A stretch of 64,000 nt of DNA from Clostridia bacterium (GTDB taxonomy: Bacteria; Bacillota; Clostridia; UBA1381). Positions 34,945 through 44,074 of the stretch are shown here, in pieces. Location of the stretch: NCBI GenBank assembly GCA_900751885.1, contig CAADTH010000034.1:124001-188000 (forward strand), written 5' to 3'. Within the stretch, counting starts at the first letter, position 1. The number at the start of each line of letters is the position of its first letter. Position numbers and translations under genes: made by a program. The notes beneath the pieces are model-generated. The model was not told where the DNA came from, made no database searches, and saw only the letters and a list, made by a program, of their open reading frames with translations.

Positions 34945-35028
34945 AGCTAGGGGTGCCGTTAGGCTGAGAAAGAGCAATCTTAACCCTTTGAACCTGAAGC
35001 AGTTCATACTGCCGTAGGAAAGCGAAGA
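34945..35028 (+). promoter_or_regulatory. TPP riboswitch (THI element)
   Basis: The aptamer signature is complete: GGGGTGCC, GGCTGAGA, ACCCTTTGAACCTGA and CAGTTCATACTGCCGTAGG. Thiamine pyrophosphate binding would favour the terminator just downstream and shut off thiS, thiG, thiH and thiF. Confidence 0.95.
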
Positions 35029-35043
35029 TAAAAGATTAGAAAT

Positions 35044-35076
35044 GAAAAGCTTATCCTACTTGGATAAGCTTTTTTC
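35044..35076 (+). terminator. riboswitch-controlled terminator
   Basis: AAAAGCTTATCC pairs with GGATAAGCTTTT, followed by T. It is placed between the TPP aptamer and thiS as the expression platform. Confidence 0.85.
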
Positions 35077-35095
35077 TATATAAGGAGGCGAAAAT

Positions 35096-35296
35096 GTGAC
35101 AGTTTGTATCAATGGACAAAAGGTTTCTTTTGAAAGTGGGACAACAGTAGCCGATTTTTTAAGGCAGAAACAAATCAACCAGGAGACTGTCGTGATAGAA
35201 TATAATGGTTCGATTTTACCACGTGAGTCATTTGGCGAAACGGTTTTGAAGGAACAGGATGCACTGGAGGTATTGCGGTTTGTCGGCGGCGGCTGA
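35096..35296 (+). CDS. thiS: thiamine biosynthesis sulfur carrier ThiS
   Basis: This 66-residue ubiquitin-fold protein ends in VGGG, whose terminal Gly-Gly is adenylated by ThiF and turned into a thiocarboxylate for thiazole formation. The start is GTG at 35096 after GGAGGCGAAAAT; the overlapping ATG reads straight into a stop. It is the first gene of the TPP-controlled operon. Confidence 0.95.
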   Translation: MTVCINGQKVSFESGTTVADFLRQKQINQETVVIEYNGSILPRESFGETVLKEQDALEVLRFVGGG

Positions 35297-35334
35297 GAAA
35301 AAGAAGAAAAAAGATAGGGAAGAGAGGAGAAACA

Positions 35335-36102
35335 ATGGAAGACAGGTTAGAAATCGGTGGAAAAACACTTTCCAGCAGATTGTTTGTCGGGACAGGGAAA
35401 TTTGCGGATGACCGCATCATTGCCAATGTCATCAGGGAAGCAGAAGCGGACGTTGTGACAGTTGCACTTCGGAGGATGAATTTTGAAGACAGGGAGCATA
35501 ACATGCTGGAGTATATTCCAAAGGAATGTACTCTGATGCCAAATACATCCGGCGCGCGAAATGCAGAGGAAGCAGTACGGATTGCCCAGCTTGCAAAAGC
35601 GGCAGGGTGCGGAAATTGGGTGAAAATCGAGGTGATTTCCGACAGCAGATATCTTTTGCCGGACAATCAGGAAACGCTGAAGGCAGTGGATATCTTGGCG
35701 AGGGAGGGCTTTGTCGTGCTTCCATACATGTGCCCTGATTTGATGGCGGCGCGCAGGATGCAGGATGCAGGCGCGGCGGCGGTCATGCCGCTTGGTGCGC
35801 CGATCGGCACAAACAAAGGACTTCGCACCAAAGAGCTGGTGAAAATCATGATAGATGAATTATCTGTACCCGTGGTGGTAGACGCAGGGATTGGAAAACC
35901 ATCCGAAGCGGCAGAGGCAATGGAGCTTGGTGCGGCGGCAGTGCTTGTCAATACGGCACTTGCCACAGCAGGTGACCCGGTATTGATGGGGAAAGCATTT
36001 TCTGAGGCGGTAAGGGCAGGACGGCTCGCCTATCTGGCAGGAACAGGCGCGGTCAGTGAAAGCGCGGCGGCGTCCAGCCCGCTGACAGGATTTTTGCGGT
36101 AG
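35335..36102 (+). CDS. thiG: thiazole synthase
   Basis: ThiG condenses 1-deoxy-D-xylulose 5-phosphate, dehydroglycine and ThiS-thiocarboxylate into the thiazole phosphate ring. The TIM-barrel protein starts LEIGGKTLSSRLFVGTGKF. It contains VTVALRR, LMPNTSGARNAEEAV, the Schiff-base lysine segment NWVKIEVI, and the phosphate-binding region VDAGIGKPSEAAEAMELGA. Length 255 is normal. AGAGGAG precedes the ATG. Confidence 0.95.
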   Translation: MEDRLEIGGKTLSSRLFVGTGKFADDRIIANVIREAEADVVTVALRRMNFEDREHNMLEYIPKECTLMPNTSGARNAEEAVRIAQLAKAAGCGNWVKIEVISDSRYLLPDNQETLKAVDILAREGFVVLPYMCPDLMAARRMQDAGAAAVMPLGAPIGTNKGLRTKELVKIMIDELSVPVVVDAGIGKPSEAAEAMELGAAAVLVNTALATAGDPVLMGKAFSEAVRAGRLAYLAGTGAVSESAAASSPLTGFLR

Positions 36103-36117
36103 GAAAGAAGGGGACAT

Positions 36118-37218
36118 ATGGGATTTTATCAAAGAATAAAAGAGTACGAAGCGTTTGATTTTTCAGAGTTTTGTGCATCGCGGACAGTCTATGACGTAAG
36201 ACGGGCAATCGAAAAGGACAAGCTTTCTGAAAGAGACCTTTTGACCTTACTTTCTCCGGCGGCAGAAGAATGCCTGGAGGAAATGGCACAAAAATCACAC
36301 AGGCTCACAGTACAAAATTTTGGGAAAACAGTGACGCTGTTCACGCCGCTATATTTGGCAAATTATTGTGAAAGCCAGTGTGTATACTGTGGATTCAACC
36401 GGACGAATCATATTAAGCGCAGTAAGCTCACAATGGAAGAGGTCAAGGCGGAGGGAAAAGAAATTGCAAGCAGGGGATTTCAGCATGTGATTATCTTGAC
36501 AGGCGAGGCGCCAAAGGCAACGCCGATTTCCTATATTGCCGATTGTGCGAGGATTTTGAAACAGGATATCGCTTCGATTTCTGTAGAAATTTATTCGGCA
36601 GAGGTAGAGGACTATAGAACGCTGATTGAAGCAGGAGTAGACGGATTTACAATGTTTCAGGAGACATATAATCCTGAGCTTTACAAGACTCTGCACCTTG
36701 CGGGAATCAAAAAGGACTATATGTACCGCTTAGATACGCCGGAGCGCGCCGCAATGGCAGGGATGAACAGCGTTAATGTGGGTGCGCTTTTGGGGCTCGA
36801 CCAGTGGCGCAGGGAAGCATTTTTCACAGCACTCCATGCAAAGTACATACAGGACAATTATCCGGCAGTGGATGTAGCGGCATCTCTCCCCCGGATTCGA
36901 CCGCATGTCGGAGACGAATTCGTGCCGGAATGCACAGTGTCTGACAAAAATTTGGTGCAGATTATGACGGCATTTCGAATCTTTTTGCCGCGGCTTGGAA
37001 TTACGATTTCAACACGAGAGGAACCAGAGTTCCGTGACCACATCATTGGTCTCGGCGTGACAAAAATTTCAGCGGATTCTAAGACAGAGGTTGGAGGACA
37101 TGCGTCAGAGGAAAAGACGGAAGGGCAATTTGACGTGTCCGACGAGCGGACAATCGAGGAAGTGGCAAGTGCGATTCAGCTGGGGGGCTATCAGCCTGTG
37201 TATAAGGATTGGTTTTGA
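36118..37218 (+). CDS. thiH: 2-iminoacetate synthase ThiH (radical SAM)
   Basis: ThiH cleaves tyrosine anaerobically to give dehydroglycine (2-iminoacetate) for ThiG. The radical SAM cluster is CESQCVYCGF (about residues 82-91). The C-terminal BATS region contains ISTREEPEFRDHIIGLGVTKISADSKTEVGG split by normal spacing. At 366 residues it is typical. Presence of ThiH instead of the oxygen-using ThiO fits an anaerobe. The stop overlaps the thiF start. Confidence 0.95.
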   Translation: MGFYQRIKEYEAFDFSEFCASRTVYDVRRAIEKDKLSERDLLTLLSPAAEECLEEMAQKSHRLTVQNFGKTVTLFTPLYLANYCESQCVYCGFNRTNHIKRSKLTMEEVKAEGKEIASRGFQHVIILTGEAPKATPISYIADCARILKQDIASISVEIYSAEVEDYRTLIEAGVDGFTMFQETYNPELYKTLHLAGIKKDYMYRLDTPERAAMAGMNSVNVGALLGLDQWRREAFFTALHAKYIQDNYPAVDVAASLPRIRPHVGDEFVPECTVSDKNLVQIMTAFRIFLPRLGITISTREEPEFRDHIIGLGVTKISADSKTEVGGHASEEKTEGQFDVSDERTIEEVASAIQLGGYQPVYKDWF

Positions 37219-37823
37219 TGAATGCGTTTGAAAAAGCGGTAGAGAATTATTTGGGGAAAGAAAATTTAGAAAAGATACAGGCCGTGTGCGTGGGAATTGC
37301 CGGCGCGGGGGGCATTGGGTCAAACTGTGCCATGAATTTGGTGCGGACAGGATTTAAAAAGCTTGTGATTGCGGATTTCGATCGAGTGGAGATGAGTAAC
37401 TTAAACAGGCAATTCTTTTTTTTAGACCAGCTCGGAGCATATAAGGTGGATGCGCTAAAGGAAAATCTTCTCAAAATCAATCCAGACATCAAGATTAAAA
37501 GCCATGTCATACGAATTGATGAGAGTAATATAGGCGGTTTGTTTCAGGAATGCGATGTGCTGGTGGAAGCATTTGATAACCCGGCTTGTAAAGCGATGAT
37601 ACTGGAATATGGGGCGAGGGAAAATAAATTTTTGACCATGGCATCGGGAATCGGCGGTTATGGAAGCAGTGACGAGATTTGTGTTCGAAGGCTAGGGGGG
37701 AGCGCGATTGTCGGTGATGGGAGGACAAGCGTAGATGAAGTCCATCCGCCCCTTTCGCCAAGAGTAAACCTGACCGCGGCAAAGCAGGCGGATGAGCTTC
37801 TGGCACATGTACTGCAAAGATAG
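37218..37823 (+). CDS. thiF: ThiS adenylyltransferase ThiF
   Basis: ThiF is an E1-like enzyme that adenylates the ThiS C-terminus. It has GAGGIGSNCAMNLVRTG, the nucleotide-binding glycine loop, then DFDRVEMSNLNRQFFF. The protein is 201 residues, as in the short clostridial ThiF forms. The usual CxxC zinc pairs are missing. The ATG at 37218 overlaps the last base of the thiH stop; an in-frame TTG upstream is less likely. Confidence 0.9.
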   Translation: MNAFEKAVENYLGKENLEKIQAVCVGIAGAGGIGSNCAMNLVRTGFKKLVIADFDRVEMSNLNRQFFFLDQLGAYKVDALKENLLKINPDIKIKSHVIRIDESNIGGLFQECDVLVEAFDNPACKAMILEYGARENKFLTMASGIGGYGSSDEICVRRLGGSAIVGDGRTSVDEVHPPLSPRVNLTAAKQADELLAHVLQR

Positions 37824-37830
37824 TAAAACA

Positions 37831-37862
37831 AAAAACAGCGGATACTTATCCGCTGTTTTTTT
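37831..37862. terminator. terminator between thiF and the GH112 gene
   Basis: AAAAACAGCGGATA pairs with TATCCGCTGTTTTT with a two- to four-base loop. It serves both convergent genes. Confidence 0.9.
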
Positions 37863-37885
37863 ATTATATTTATGTGATATTCCGA

Positions 37886-40072
37886 TTAGGCATCTACAAT
37901 TTCAATATCAAACGGCTTCAATGTGATATTGATTTCTTTTCCTGCCGCATCCTGTACGACTGTCTCCTGCGTCTCTCCGCTGTTGTTAATTACAACAAGC
38001 TTCTTGTTTGCAGGGTAATATGCACACTCTGTTTGAATGTTGCTGGTGCTCCACACAGCATATTCATTTTCTGCGTTTGCTGCCCAGTAAATTGCACGAA
38101 GAAGCATTCTGGTGTTTGCATAATTGAATTTGAAGCCAGAGAAGTAGACACTTCTGCCCTTGCCAAATTCATGGACTGATACGGTCGGTGAACCGTCCTT
38201 GTCTGCAAGAACGGTTGTGTCCTTGCCAAGTACAAAGATATTGTCTACATCTCTGCCAAAGTCGATTTCCTCTGTGTTATCTGCCGTAATGAAGTGAGAG
38301 GAAGCCTTGTCATACTTATATTTATTTTTCATGGTTGCAAGCCCTAAATCACGGTCGACACCGAGTGCGTCCGCAAGCTGGAAGAACTGTGTGCTGTAGC
38401 TGCCCACAGCAGAAGGCTCTCCTGCTCCAATCAATCCGCCGCCAGCGGCAACAAATTCATTGACCTTTGCGACAAGCTCTGCATTTTTCCAGTTGTCTCC
38501 GCCGGACCATGCACTGTCGAGGCGTCCTGCATTGATGATGACTTTCACGTCAGATGGAATACCTTTTTCTACGACATCATCGAAGCTGATAAAGGAAACG
38601 TCCACCGGCATACCGGCAAGGGATTCCAGCATTTCATTCAGCTCTGCACCGTGTACAAAGTGACCGCTACAAATCCAAGAACGAAGCTTGCCCCAGGAGG
38701 TCAGAACAGCGACCTTGCAAGGCCCGACATAAGGCTTTCCAGCCTGATGGAAGGATTTGATCAATCGAAATTCCTGTGCCACTTGTTCTATATAGTCACA
38801 AAAATCTGGAAATGGCTCTACTAAGTGAAGGTATCCGCCGAGACCAATCCGGTCGATTTTCGCACGCAAAAGACCACGGCGCATATCCAGCCAGAAGCCC
38901 TTACAGTCGAGCGTTGGGTCGCCGCCCGGAGCAAAGGTTGGTTCACCCTTGAGTCCAGTCGGGAACAGGTATGGGTGCATGCGAAGCTCGTGCGTTTCAC
39001 AACCTTCCACCCCTGCGCAAAGGCGTACCTCGAACGCATTAAATACACATTTGATGATGCCGTCAAAACCGAATTCCTTGAAGCGGTCGCCATATGGCTC
39101 TGTGCCAACCCATTGGTCGTCATAGAACATATACGCTTTTTTCTTATATTTGTGAATTAAATCGACACATTTTTTTCCGAATTCTACAACAAACTCATTG
39201 ATAAAGTCCATCCAGTCGCGATACCGCTTGGATGGTACATTCATGGTAGAGTTGTAAAGACCATGGTTGACGAAGTCTTCCCCTGTCAGGCGGTATCCAT
39301 ATTTTTTCTCAAATTCGGAAATGGCAAGCGGCGTTGCCATCATGGCATAGGTACCCCAGTCGGAATATACATCACGAAGGTGCTCTTGATCGTCGCCCCA
39401 AATCCATGTAAAGTTATAGAACATGGAGGTCAGACGCACGACAGTGGTATCCGGATGATCCATGAGCCATTTTTCTAAATACTCTAAAATATGAGCCTGT
39501 GTTTCTGGATAGCGTGGGTCAATTGTCATCAAATGCTCTTTGTCACCCCAGTCGTTGGTGATGTGATTGTACATGGAAATTTCTTCCCAGATGCGTACGA
39601 CGAGAAAGTTTACCGTGTATTTGTGATACGGCTTTGCATGTTTCACTGTCACCGTGCCGGAAGAAAAGTCGACGTCCCAGTCAGATACCGGAATTTCTTT
39701 GTCCTCTGTGCGGTCAAACACCTGCCACCAAGCTTTTGGGTCATCTGCCTGGTTTAAAATAAACTGCTCTTTAAAAAAGCCCTTTAACAGGTCGATGGTA
39801 ACGGTGGAGCCTTCTGCAATCACTGGGTAGCTCATCAAATAGTTCTGCTGGAGCTTATCCATATTTTTCTTTGCCCATTCGTTGTCTGCACGCACAAGGC
39901 ACAAAGTGGAGTAAATGTCATATCCGGACTTTGTAATCGAATCTGGAAGCTGTGTTCCGTCACTGTCGCGGATGCAGTCTGCCCCCCATTTTTCTGCCAG
40001 ACGCAGTGTTAACTCCTCATATCCTTCTTCACCCGGAATGGTAAAATCGCCTTTTGTCAAATCGATTGCCAT
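37886..40072 (-). CDS. GH112 family phosphorylase (galacto-N-biose/lacto-N-biose type)
   Basis: The enzyme phosphorolyses a beta-1,3-galactosyl-N-acetylhexosamine (or, in some clostridial members, beta-1,4-galactosyl-rhamnose) to galactose 1-phosphate. The 728-residue length and the start EELTLRLAEKWGADCIRDSDGTQLPD are typical of GH112. Later parts include FTWIWGDDQEHLRDVYSDWG and MFYDDQWVGTEPYGDRF. There is no signal peptide, so it acts on imported disaccharide. GGGAG precedes the ATG. No sugar transporter or galactose gene is adjacent, so substrate choice cannot be read from context. Confidence 0.88.
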   Translation of the reverse strand: MAIDLTKGDFTIPGEEGYEELTLRLAEKWGADCIRDSDGTQLPDSITKSGYDIYSTLCLVRADNEWAKKNMDKLQQNYLMSYPVIAEGSTVTIDLLKGFFKEQFILNQADDPKAWWQVFDRTEDKEIPVSDWDVDFSSGTVTVKHAKPYHKYTVNFLVVRIWEEISMYNHITNDWGDKEHLMTIDPRYPETQAHILEYLEKWLMDHPDTTVVRLTSMFYNFTWIWGDDQEHLRDVYSDWGTYAMMATPLAISEFEKKYGYRLTGEDFVNHGLYNSTMNVPSKRYRDWMDFINEFVVEFGKKCVDLIHKYKKKAYMFYDDQWVGTEPYGDRFKEFGFDGIIKCVFNAFEVRLCAGVEGCETHELRMHPYLFPTGLKGEPTFAPGGDPTLDCKGFWLDMRRGLLRAKIDRIGLGGYLHLVEPFPDFCDYIEQVAQEFRLIKSFHQAGKPYVGPCKVAVLTSWGKLRSWICSGHFVHGAELNEMLESLAGMPVDVSFISFDDVVEKGIPSDVKVIINAGRLDSAWSGGDNWKNAELVAKVNEFVAAGGGLIGAGEPSAVGSYSTQFFQLADALGVDRDLGLATMKNKYKYDKASSHFITADNTEEIDFGRDVDNIFVLGKDTTVLADKDGSPTVSVHEFGKGRSVYFSGFKFNYANTRMLLRAIYWAANAENEYAVWSTSNIQTECAYYPANKKLVVINNSGETQETVVQDAAGKEINITLKPFDIEIVDA

Positions 40073-40163
40073 GTATGTAGTCTCCCTTCTCTTGTTAGTA
40101 AGAATAGAAAAATTATATCATAGAGGAGGGAGGTTGTAAATAAAGAAAAACAGGTTTTGGATA

Positions 40164-40193
40164 CAAAAAAAGAGGCAAAAATGCCTCTTTTCT
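40164..40193 (-). terminator. terminator of glyS
   Basis: AAAAGAGGCA pairs with TGCCTCTTTT, with T-tracts on either strand. It ends glyS transcription just after its stop codon at 40197. Confidence 0.8.
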
Positions 40194-40196
40194 CAA

Positions 40197-41588
40197 TTAA
40201 AATTCAAATTTGTCCGAAAGAAACTGCTCTAGCTCATTAATTTGCACACGTACCTGCTCCATACTGTCACGCATGCGGACGGTGACAGATTGATCCTCCA
40301 AAGAATCAAAATCGTATGTGATACAAAACGGTGTACCAATTTCATCCTGACGGCGGTACCGCTTTCCGATAGATCCGGCCTCGTCATACTCGCAGTTATA
40401 GTTCTTGCTGAGCATATCATACACCTGTGTTGCCTGCTCACCAAGCTTTTTGGAAAGAGGCAAAATTGCCGCCTTTACAGGTGAGAGTGCCGGGTGCAGA
40501 CGCAGTACCACGCGGCTGTCACCGCCCTCGAGCTCCTCCTCGTCATATGCCTCCACCAAAAATGCAAGCGCCACGCGGTCAGCACCGAGTGATGGCTCTA
40601 TACAATATGGAATAAACTTTTCATTCGTGGTTGGGTCCATATACTCCATGCTCTCCCCGGAATGCTCCTGATGCTGCTTCAGGTCATAGTCTGTACGATC
40701 CGCAATTCCCCAAAGCTCGCCCCAGCCGAATGGAAAAATGAACTCAATGTCAGCTGTAGCATTGGAGTAAAACGCAAGCTCTTCCTTGGAATGGTCACGG
40801 AATCGAAGGTTTTCCTTCTCAATTCCCAAAGTGAGAAGCCAATTCATGCAGTATTCTTTCCAATATTGGAACCATTCCAAATCGGTCCCAGGTTTACAGA
40901 AAAATTCAAGCTCCATCTGCTCAAACTCGCGAATACGGAAGATGAAGTTTCCAGGTGTGATTTCGTTTCGGAAGGATTTTCCGACCTGACCGATTCCGAA
41001 CGGTACTTTTTTTCTGGAAGCGCGCTGAACGCTTTTAAAATTCACAAAAATACCCTGTGCAGTCTCTGGACGCAAGTAAAGCTCGGAGGATGTATCCTCT
41101 GTGACCCCCTGGAAGGTCTTAAACATCAAGTTAAATTGGCGGATATCGGTGAAATTGTGCTTGCCGCACTCTGGACAGCAGATATTGTGCTCATTGATGT
41201 ACTCAAGCATTTTCTCCTTGTCCCATCCGTCGACGACAAGGGACTCCCCGTTTTGGAATGCGTAATCCTCAATCAGCTTATCCGCGCGGTGGCGCGCTTT
41301 ACATTCCTTACAGTCCATCAATGGATCGGAAAAGCCGCCCACATGACCAGATGCGACCCATGTTTCAGGGTTCATTAAAATCGCACAGTCGAGTCCCACA
41401 TTGTACTTGGACTCCTGAATAAATTTTTTCCACCATGCCTTTTTGACGTTATTCTTAAACTCTACACCCAAAGGACCGTAGTCCCATGAATTTGCAAGTC
41501 CGCCATAGATTTCACTGCCCGGAAAGACATATCCTCTGCCTTTACACAGGGCAACGATTTTATCCATTGTCTTTTCTGTATTTTTCAT
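40197..41588 (-). CDS. glyS: glycyl-tRNA synthetase, single-chain class II type
   Basis: This enzyme charges tRNA-Gly. It is the homodimeric form of the glycine enzyme, not the alpha2-beta2 GlyQ/GlyS form. Motifs visible are GYVFPGSEIYGGLANSWDYG near the N-terminus, LRPETAQGIFVNF (about 180), FRNEITPGNFIFRIREFEQME (motif 2 region, split here by normal context) and a C-terminal anticodon domain. The ATG at 41588 follows GAAGGGG. There is no T-box leader that I can recognise upstream. Length 463 is normal. Confidence 0.93.
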   Translation of the reverse strand: MKNTEKTMDKIVALCKGRGYVFPGSEIYGGLANSWDYGPLGVEFKNNVKKAWWKKFIQESKYNVGLDCAILMNPETWVASGHVGGFSDPLMDCKECKARHRADKLIEDYAFQNGESLVVDGWDKEKMLEYINEHNICCPECGKHNFTDIRQFNLMFKTFQGVTEDTSSELYLRPETAQGIFVNFKSVQRASRKKVPFGIGQVGKSFRNEITPGNFIFRIREFEQMELEFFCKPGTDLEWFQYWKEYCMNWLLTLGIEKENLRFRDHSKEELAFYSNATADIEFIFPFGWGELWGIADRTDYDLKQHQEHSGESMEYMDPTTNEKFIPYCIEPSLGADRVALAFLVEAYDEEELEGGDSRVVLRLHPALSPVKAAILPLSKKLGEQATQVYDMLSKNYNCEYDEAGSIGKRYRRQDEIGTPFCITYDFDSLEDQSVTVRMRDSMEQVRVQINELEQFLSDKFEF

Positions 41589-41703
41589 AAAGAAAACCCC
41601 TTCAAACAAACATTTATAAATTTTATATAGTATAGTTTATCAGATATCGGCTATTTGTCAAGGAATTTCAGGCAAGATAAAAAGAGAAGAGGGACAATGG
41701 GGA

Positions 41704-41844
41704 CACTTATCCACTATTTTTTTATGTAAACAGTGGATAAGTGGATAAAGATAAGAAAAATAATGCAAACAGGTGTGGATAAGTGCAAAAAAACGAGAAA
41801 TTACATAAATTTTCCGTGGACAAGTGCGTGGACAACGTGGATTG
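41704..41844. other. cluster of DnaA-box-like sites
   Basis: TGTGGATAA at 41774-41782 is an exact complement of the consensus TTATCCACA. Near-consensus copies lie at 41704-41715 and 41732-41743, where they form a 12-base inverted repeat, and at 41741-41748. GTGGACAA-type variants lie at 41815-41823 and 41827-41835, and GTGGATTG at 41837. The gene-free region between glyS and radA holds them all. It is not next to dnaA. A DnaA-titrating or DnaA-regulated site is possible. Confidence 0.5.
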
Positions 41845-41960
41845 TAACACTCCTGTAATCTTGCTGTAAAGAATTATGGGAAACAAGACAGAAATTTTGT
41901 CACACAAAGCATCAGCATATATGGAAGGAAAAAGAATCTGTACAAAGAAAAGAAGTATGA

Positions 41961-42044
41961 TATAATAAAGGCATCTCCCCTGTTTACATTGGCAGAAAAA
42001 ATAAAGATAACCAAAAGATAGAGTCAATAAAAGAGGAGATGCCT
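41961..42044 (+). promoter_or_regulatory. radA promoter and leader hairpin
   Basis: TATAAT at 41961-41966 lies three bases before AGGCATCTCC (41969-41978). That arm is perfectly complementary to GGAGATGCCT (42035-42044), with a 56-base loop. The 5' end of the mRNA would therefore fold back on itself about 55 bases before the radA start. The role is unknown. Confidence 0.5.
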
Positions 42045-42103
42045 AGATAAATTAAATTTATAATATAAAATGTAAAGAAAGCAATAGATTAAAGGAGAAT
42101 TTG

Positions 42104-43468
42104 ATGAAAACAAAAACTTCTTATATATGTAGTGAGTGTGGATATGCCGCGACAAAATGGTTTGGTAAATGCCCAGGCTGCAACAGCTGGAACACCATGC
42201 AGGAGACCATCGTTGCGGCAACGACAAAGAAGTCGGCATCCTCAGCGAATGCAAGAATGGCAAAAAAGAAATCCCCTCAGATGATTGGAGAGGTTACAAT
42301 CGACGAGGAGGAGCGGTATGAAACGGGACTCGATGAGCTTGACCGTGTGCTGGGCGGCGGCATTGTAAAGGGCTCGCTTATTTTAGTTGGCGGAGATCCC
42401 GGCATCGGGAAATCGACACTGCTTCTCCAAATTTGTCAGACGACGGGAACAACAAAAAAGATTTTGTATGTCTCCGGGGAGGAATCTGAAAAGCAAATCA
42501 AGCTACGTGCCGAGCGATTGGGGGTGGATACACCGAATTTGTATCTTATCTCAGAGACAGAGGTGGACGCGGTGCTTGATTGTATCAACGAGGTCAAGCC
42601 TGACATTGTGATCATTGACTCGATTCAGACCATGCACCGGCAGGATATTGCCTCCGCACCGGGAAGCGTCCCACAGGTGCGCGAAGCGACAAACGCGTTT
42701 TTATATACCGCAAAGCAAAATTCGATTGCGATGTTTATTGTCGGACATGTGACAAAGGAAGGAGCAATCGCGGGACCTAGGGTACTGGAGCATATGGTAG
42801 ACTGTGTGCTGTATTTTGAAGGGGACAGGCAGATGCCGTTTCGTATTTTGCGTGCTGTCAAAAACCGTTTTGGCTCAACGAATGAAATTGGTGTGTTTGA
42901 GATGCGTGACAGGGGGCTGTGTGAGGTTTTAAATCCGTCTGCAATGTTGCTGGAGGGACGTGCTGAAAATAGCTCTGGCAACGTGGTGGTCTGCACGATG
43001 GAGGGAAGCCGAGGCGTGCTTGCCGAAATCCAGGCGCTTGTCACTCCGACCGGATTTGGAAATCCGCGCCGTATGAGCGCCGGAATCGATTTTAACCGCG
43101 CGGTGCTTCTCATCGCGGTTTTGGAAAAGCGCGCACGCCTGAAGTTGTTCAATTATGATGTGTATATCAATGTGGCTGGGGGACTTCGAATCGACGAGAC
43201 AGCCATTGATCTCGGAATCTGTGCAGCGATTGCGGGAAGTCTTTTGGATAAACCGGCACCGCCCGACATGTTATTTATGGGTGAGGTAGGACTCGGCGGC
43301 GAGGTGCGAGGTGTGTCTCAGCTTGAAAAACGAATTCATGAAGCGTATAAGCTGGGATTTCACTCGGCAGTTGTGCCCAAGCAGTCTCTTCGGGGGATTG
43401 AGATTCCAAAAGGGTTCGTTGTACATGGTGTGAGAACGGTATCAGAAGCAATCGATATTTTGAAATAG
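42104..43468 (+). CDS. radA: DNA repair protein RadA
   Basis: RadA is a RecA-like helicase that promotes branch migration in recombinational repair. A C4 zinc finger (Cys9, Cys12, Cys23, Cys26) is followed by Walker A GGDPGIGKST (about 96), the RadA-specific KNRFG motif (about 252) and a Lon-protease-like C-terminal domain. At 454 residues it is full length. The ATG at 42104 follows AAGGAG; a TTG just before it is out-competed by spacing. Confidence 0.95.
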   Translation: MKTKTSYICSECGYAATKWFGKCPGCNSWNTMQETIVAATTKKSASSANARMAKKKSPQMIGEVTIDEEERYETGLDELDRVLGGGIVKGSLILVGGDPGIGKSTLLLQICQTTGTTKKILYVSGEESEKQIKLRAERLGVDTPNLYLISETEVDAVLDCINEVKPDIVIIDSIQTMHRQDIASAPGSVPQVREATNAFLYTAKQNSIAMFIVGHVTKEGAIAGPRVLEHMVDCVLYFEGDRQMPFRILRAVKNRFGSTNEIGVFEMRDRGLCEVLNPSAMLLEGRAENSSGNVVVCTMEGSRGVLAEIQALVTPTGFGNPRRMSAGIDFNRAVLLIAVLEKRARLKLFNYDVYINVAGGLRIDETAIDLGICAAIAGSLLDKPAPPDMLFMGEVGLGGEVRGVSQLEKRIHEAYKLGFHSAVVPKQSLRGIEIPKGFVVHGVRTVSEAIDILK

Positions 43469-43574
43469 CCAAATTGCTTGAAAATTCGAGTGGTTTATAC
43501 TATAATAGGAAATGGACGATTTATAGTGATACCCTTTCTACGTCCTGTAATCGGAAAGAATAAGGAGAAAAAAG

Positions 43575-44054
43575 ATGACAGAAATCAATAAGTCAGGCGT
43601 TAAAGATTTTTTTATTGTATTATTGGCGATTTTTATTGCGGGTACAATTGTTTCTGCGATGAGCTATATGATGCCAAACCATAAGCTTTTGGCAAATGTG
43701 ATTTCTATTGTGGTATTTTGTATTATCGCCTATTTTGTATTCACACGCTATACGGCGGTATTCGAGTACAAGCTGGACGACGAAAAACTGTATGCACAGA
43801 GGAAAATTGGGTCAAAGATAGCGTCCTTTGAGGTTAAGCTAAAAGATATCAAAGATGTCTGCTTTCCGAAGGACAAGCCGAATCTGCCGAAAGAAAAAAT
43901 AGACATGCGCAGATCGATTCTGTCGAAGAAGCGGACATGCTATGTGATTTATAAAAGCGGAAGGCAAAAAAAGGTATTTTGGTTTGAGCCGACACCTGAA
44001 TTTGTGCAAACATTAGAGGAAGGGATATCCGAAAACCGAAAAAAGAGAGTTTAG
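43575..44054 (+). CDS. small two-helix membrane protein, unknown function
   Basis: This 159-residue protein has membrane helices at about 11-31 (FFIVLLAIFIAGTIVSAMSYM) and 38-58, then a basic cytoplasmic domain with PH-like strands (YKLDDEKLYAQRKIGSKIA). AAGGAG precedes the ATG, and a TATAAT lies at 43501. It sits 20 bases before ricT, so it is probably co-transcribed with it. I do not recognise a characterised family. Confidence 0.65.
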   Translation: MTEINKSGVKDFFIVLLAIFIAGTIVSAMSYMMPNHKLLANVISIVVFCIIAYFVFTRYTAVFEYKLDDEKLYAQRKIGSKIASFEVKLKDIKDVCFPKDKPNLPKEKIDMRRSILSKKRTCYVIYKSGRQKKVFWFEPTPEFVQTLEEGISENRKKRV

Positions 44055-44074
44055 ATATTAGATAGGAGTATGGT

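Noticed and set aside
41589..42103. T-box riboswitch for glyS
   Set aside because: No T-box sequence (TGGNACC-type) or specifier-loop layout is visible upstream of glyS on the minus strand.
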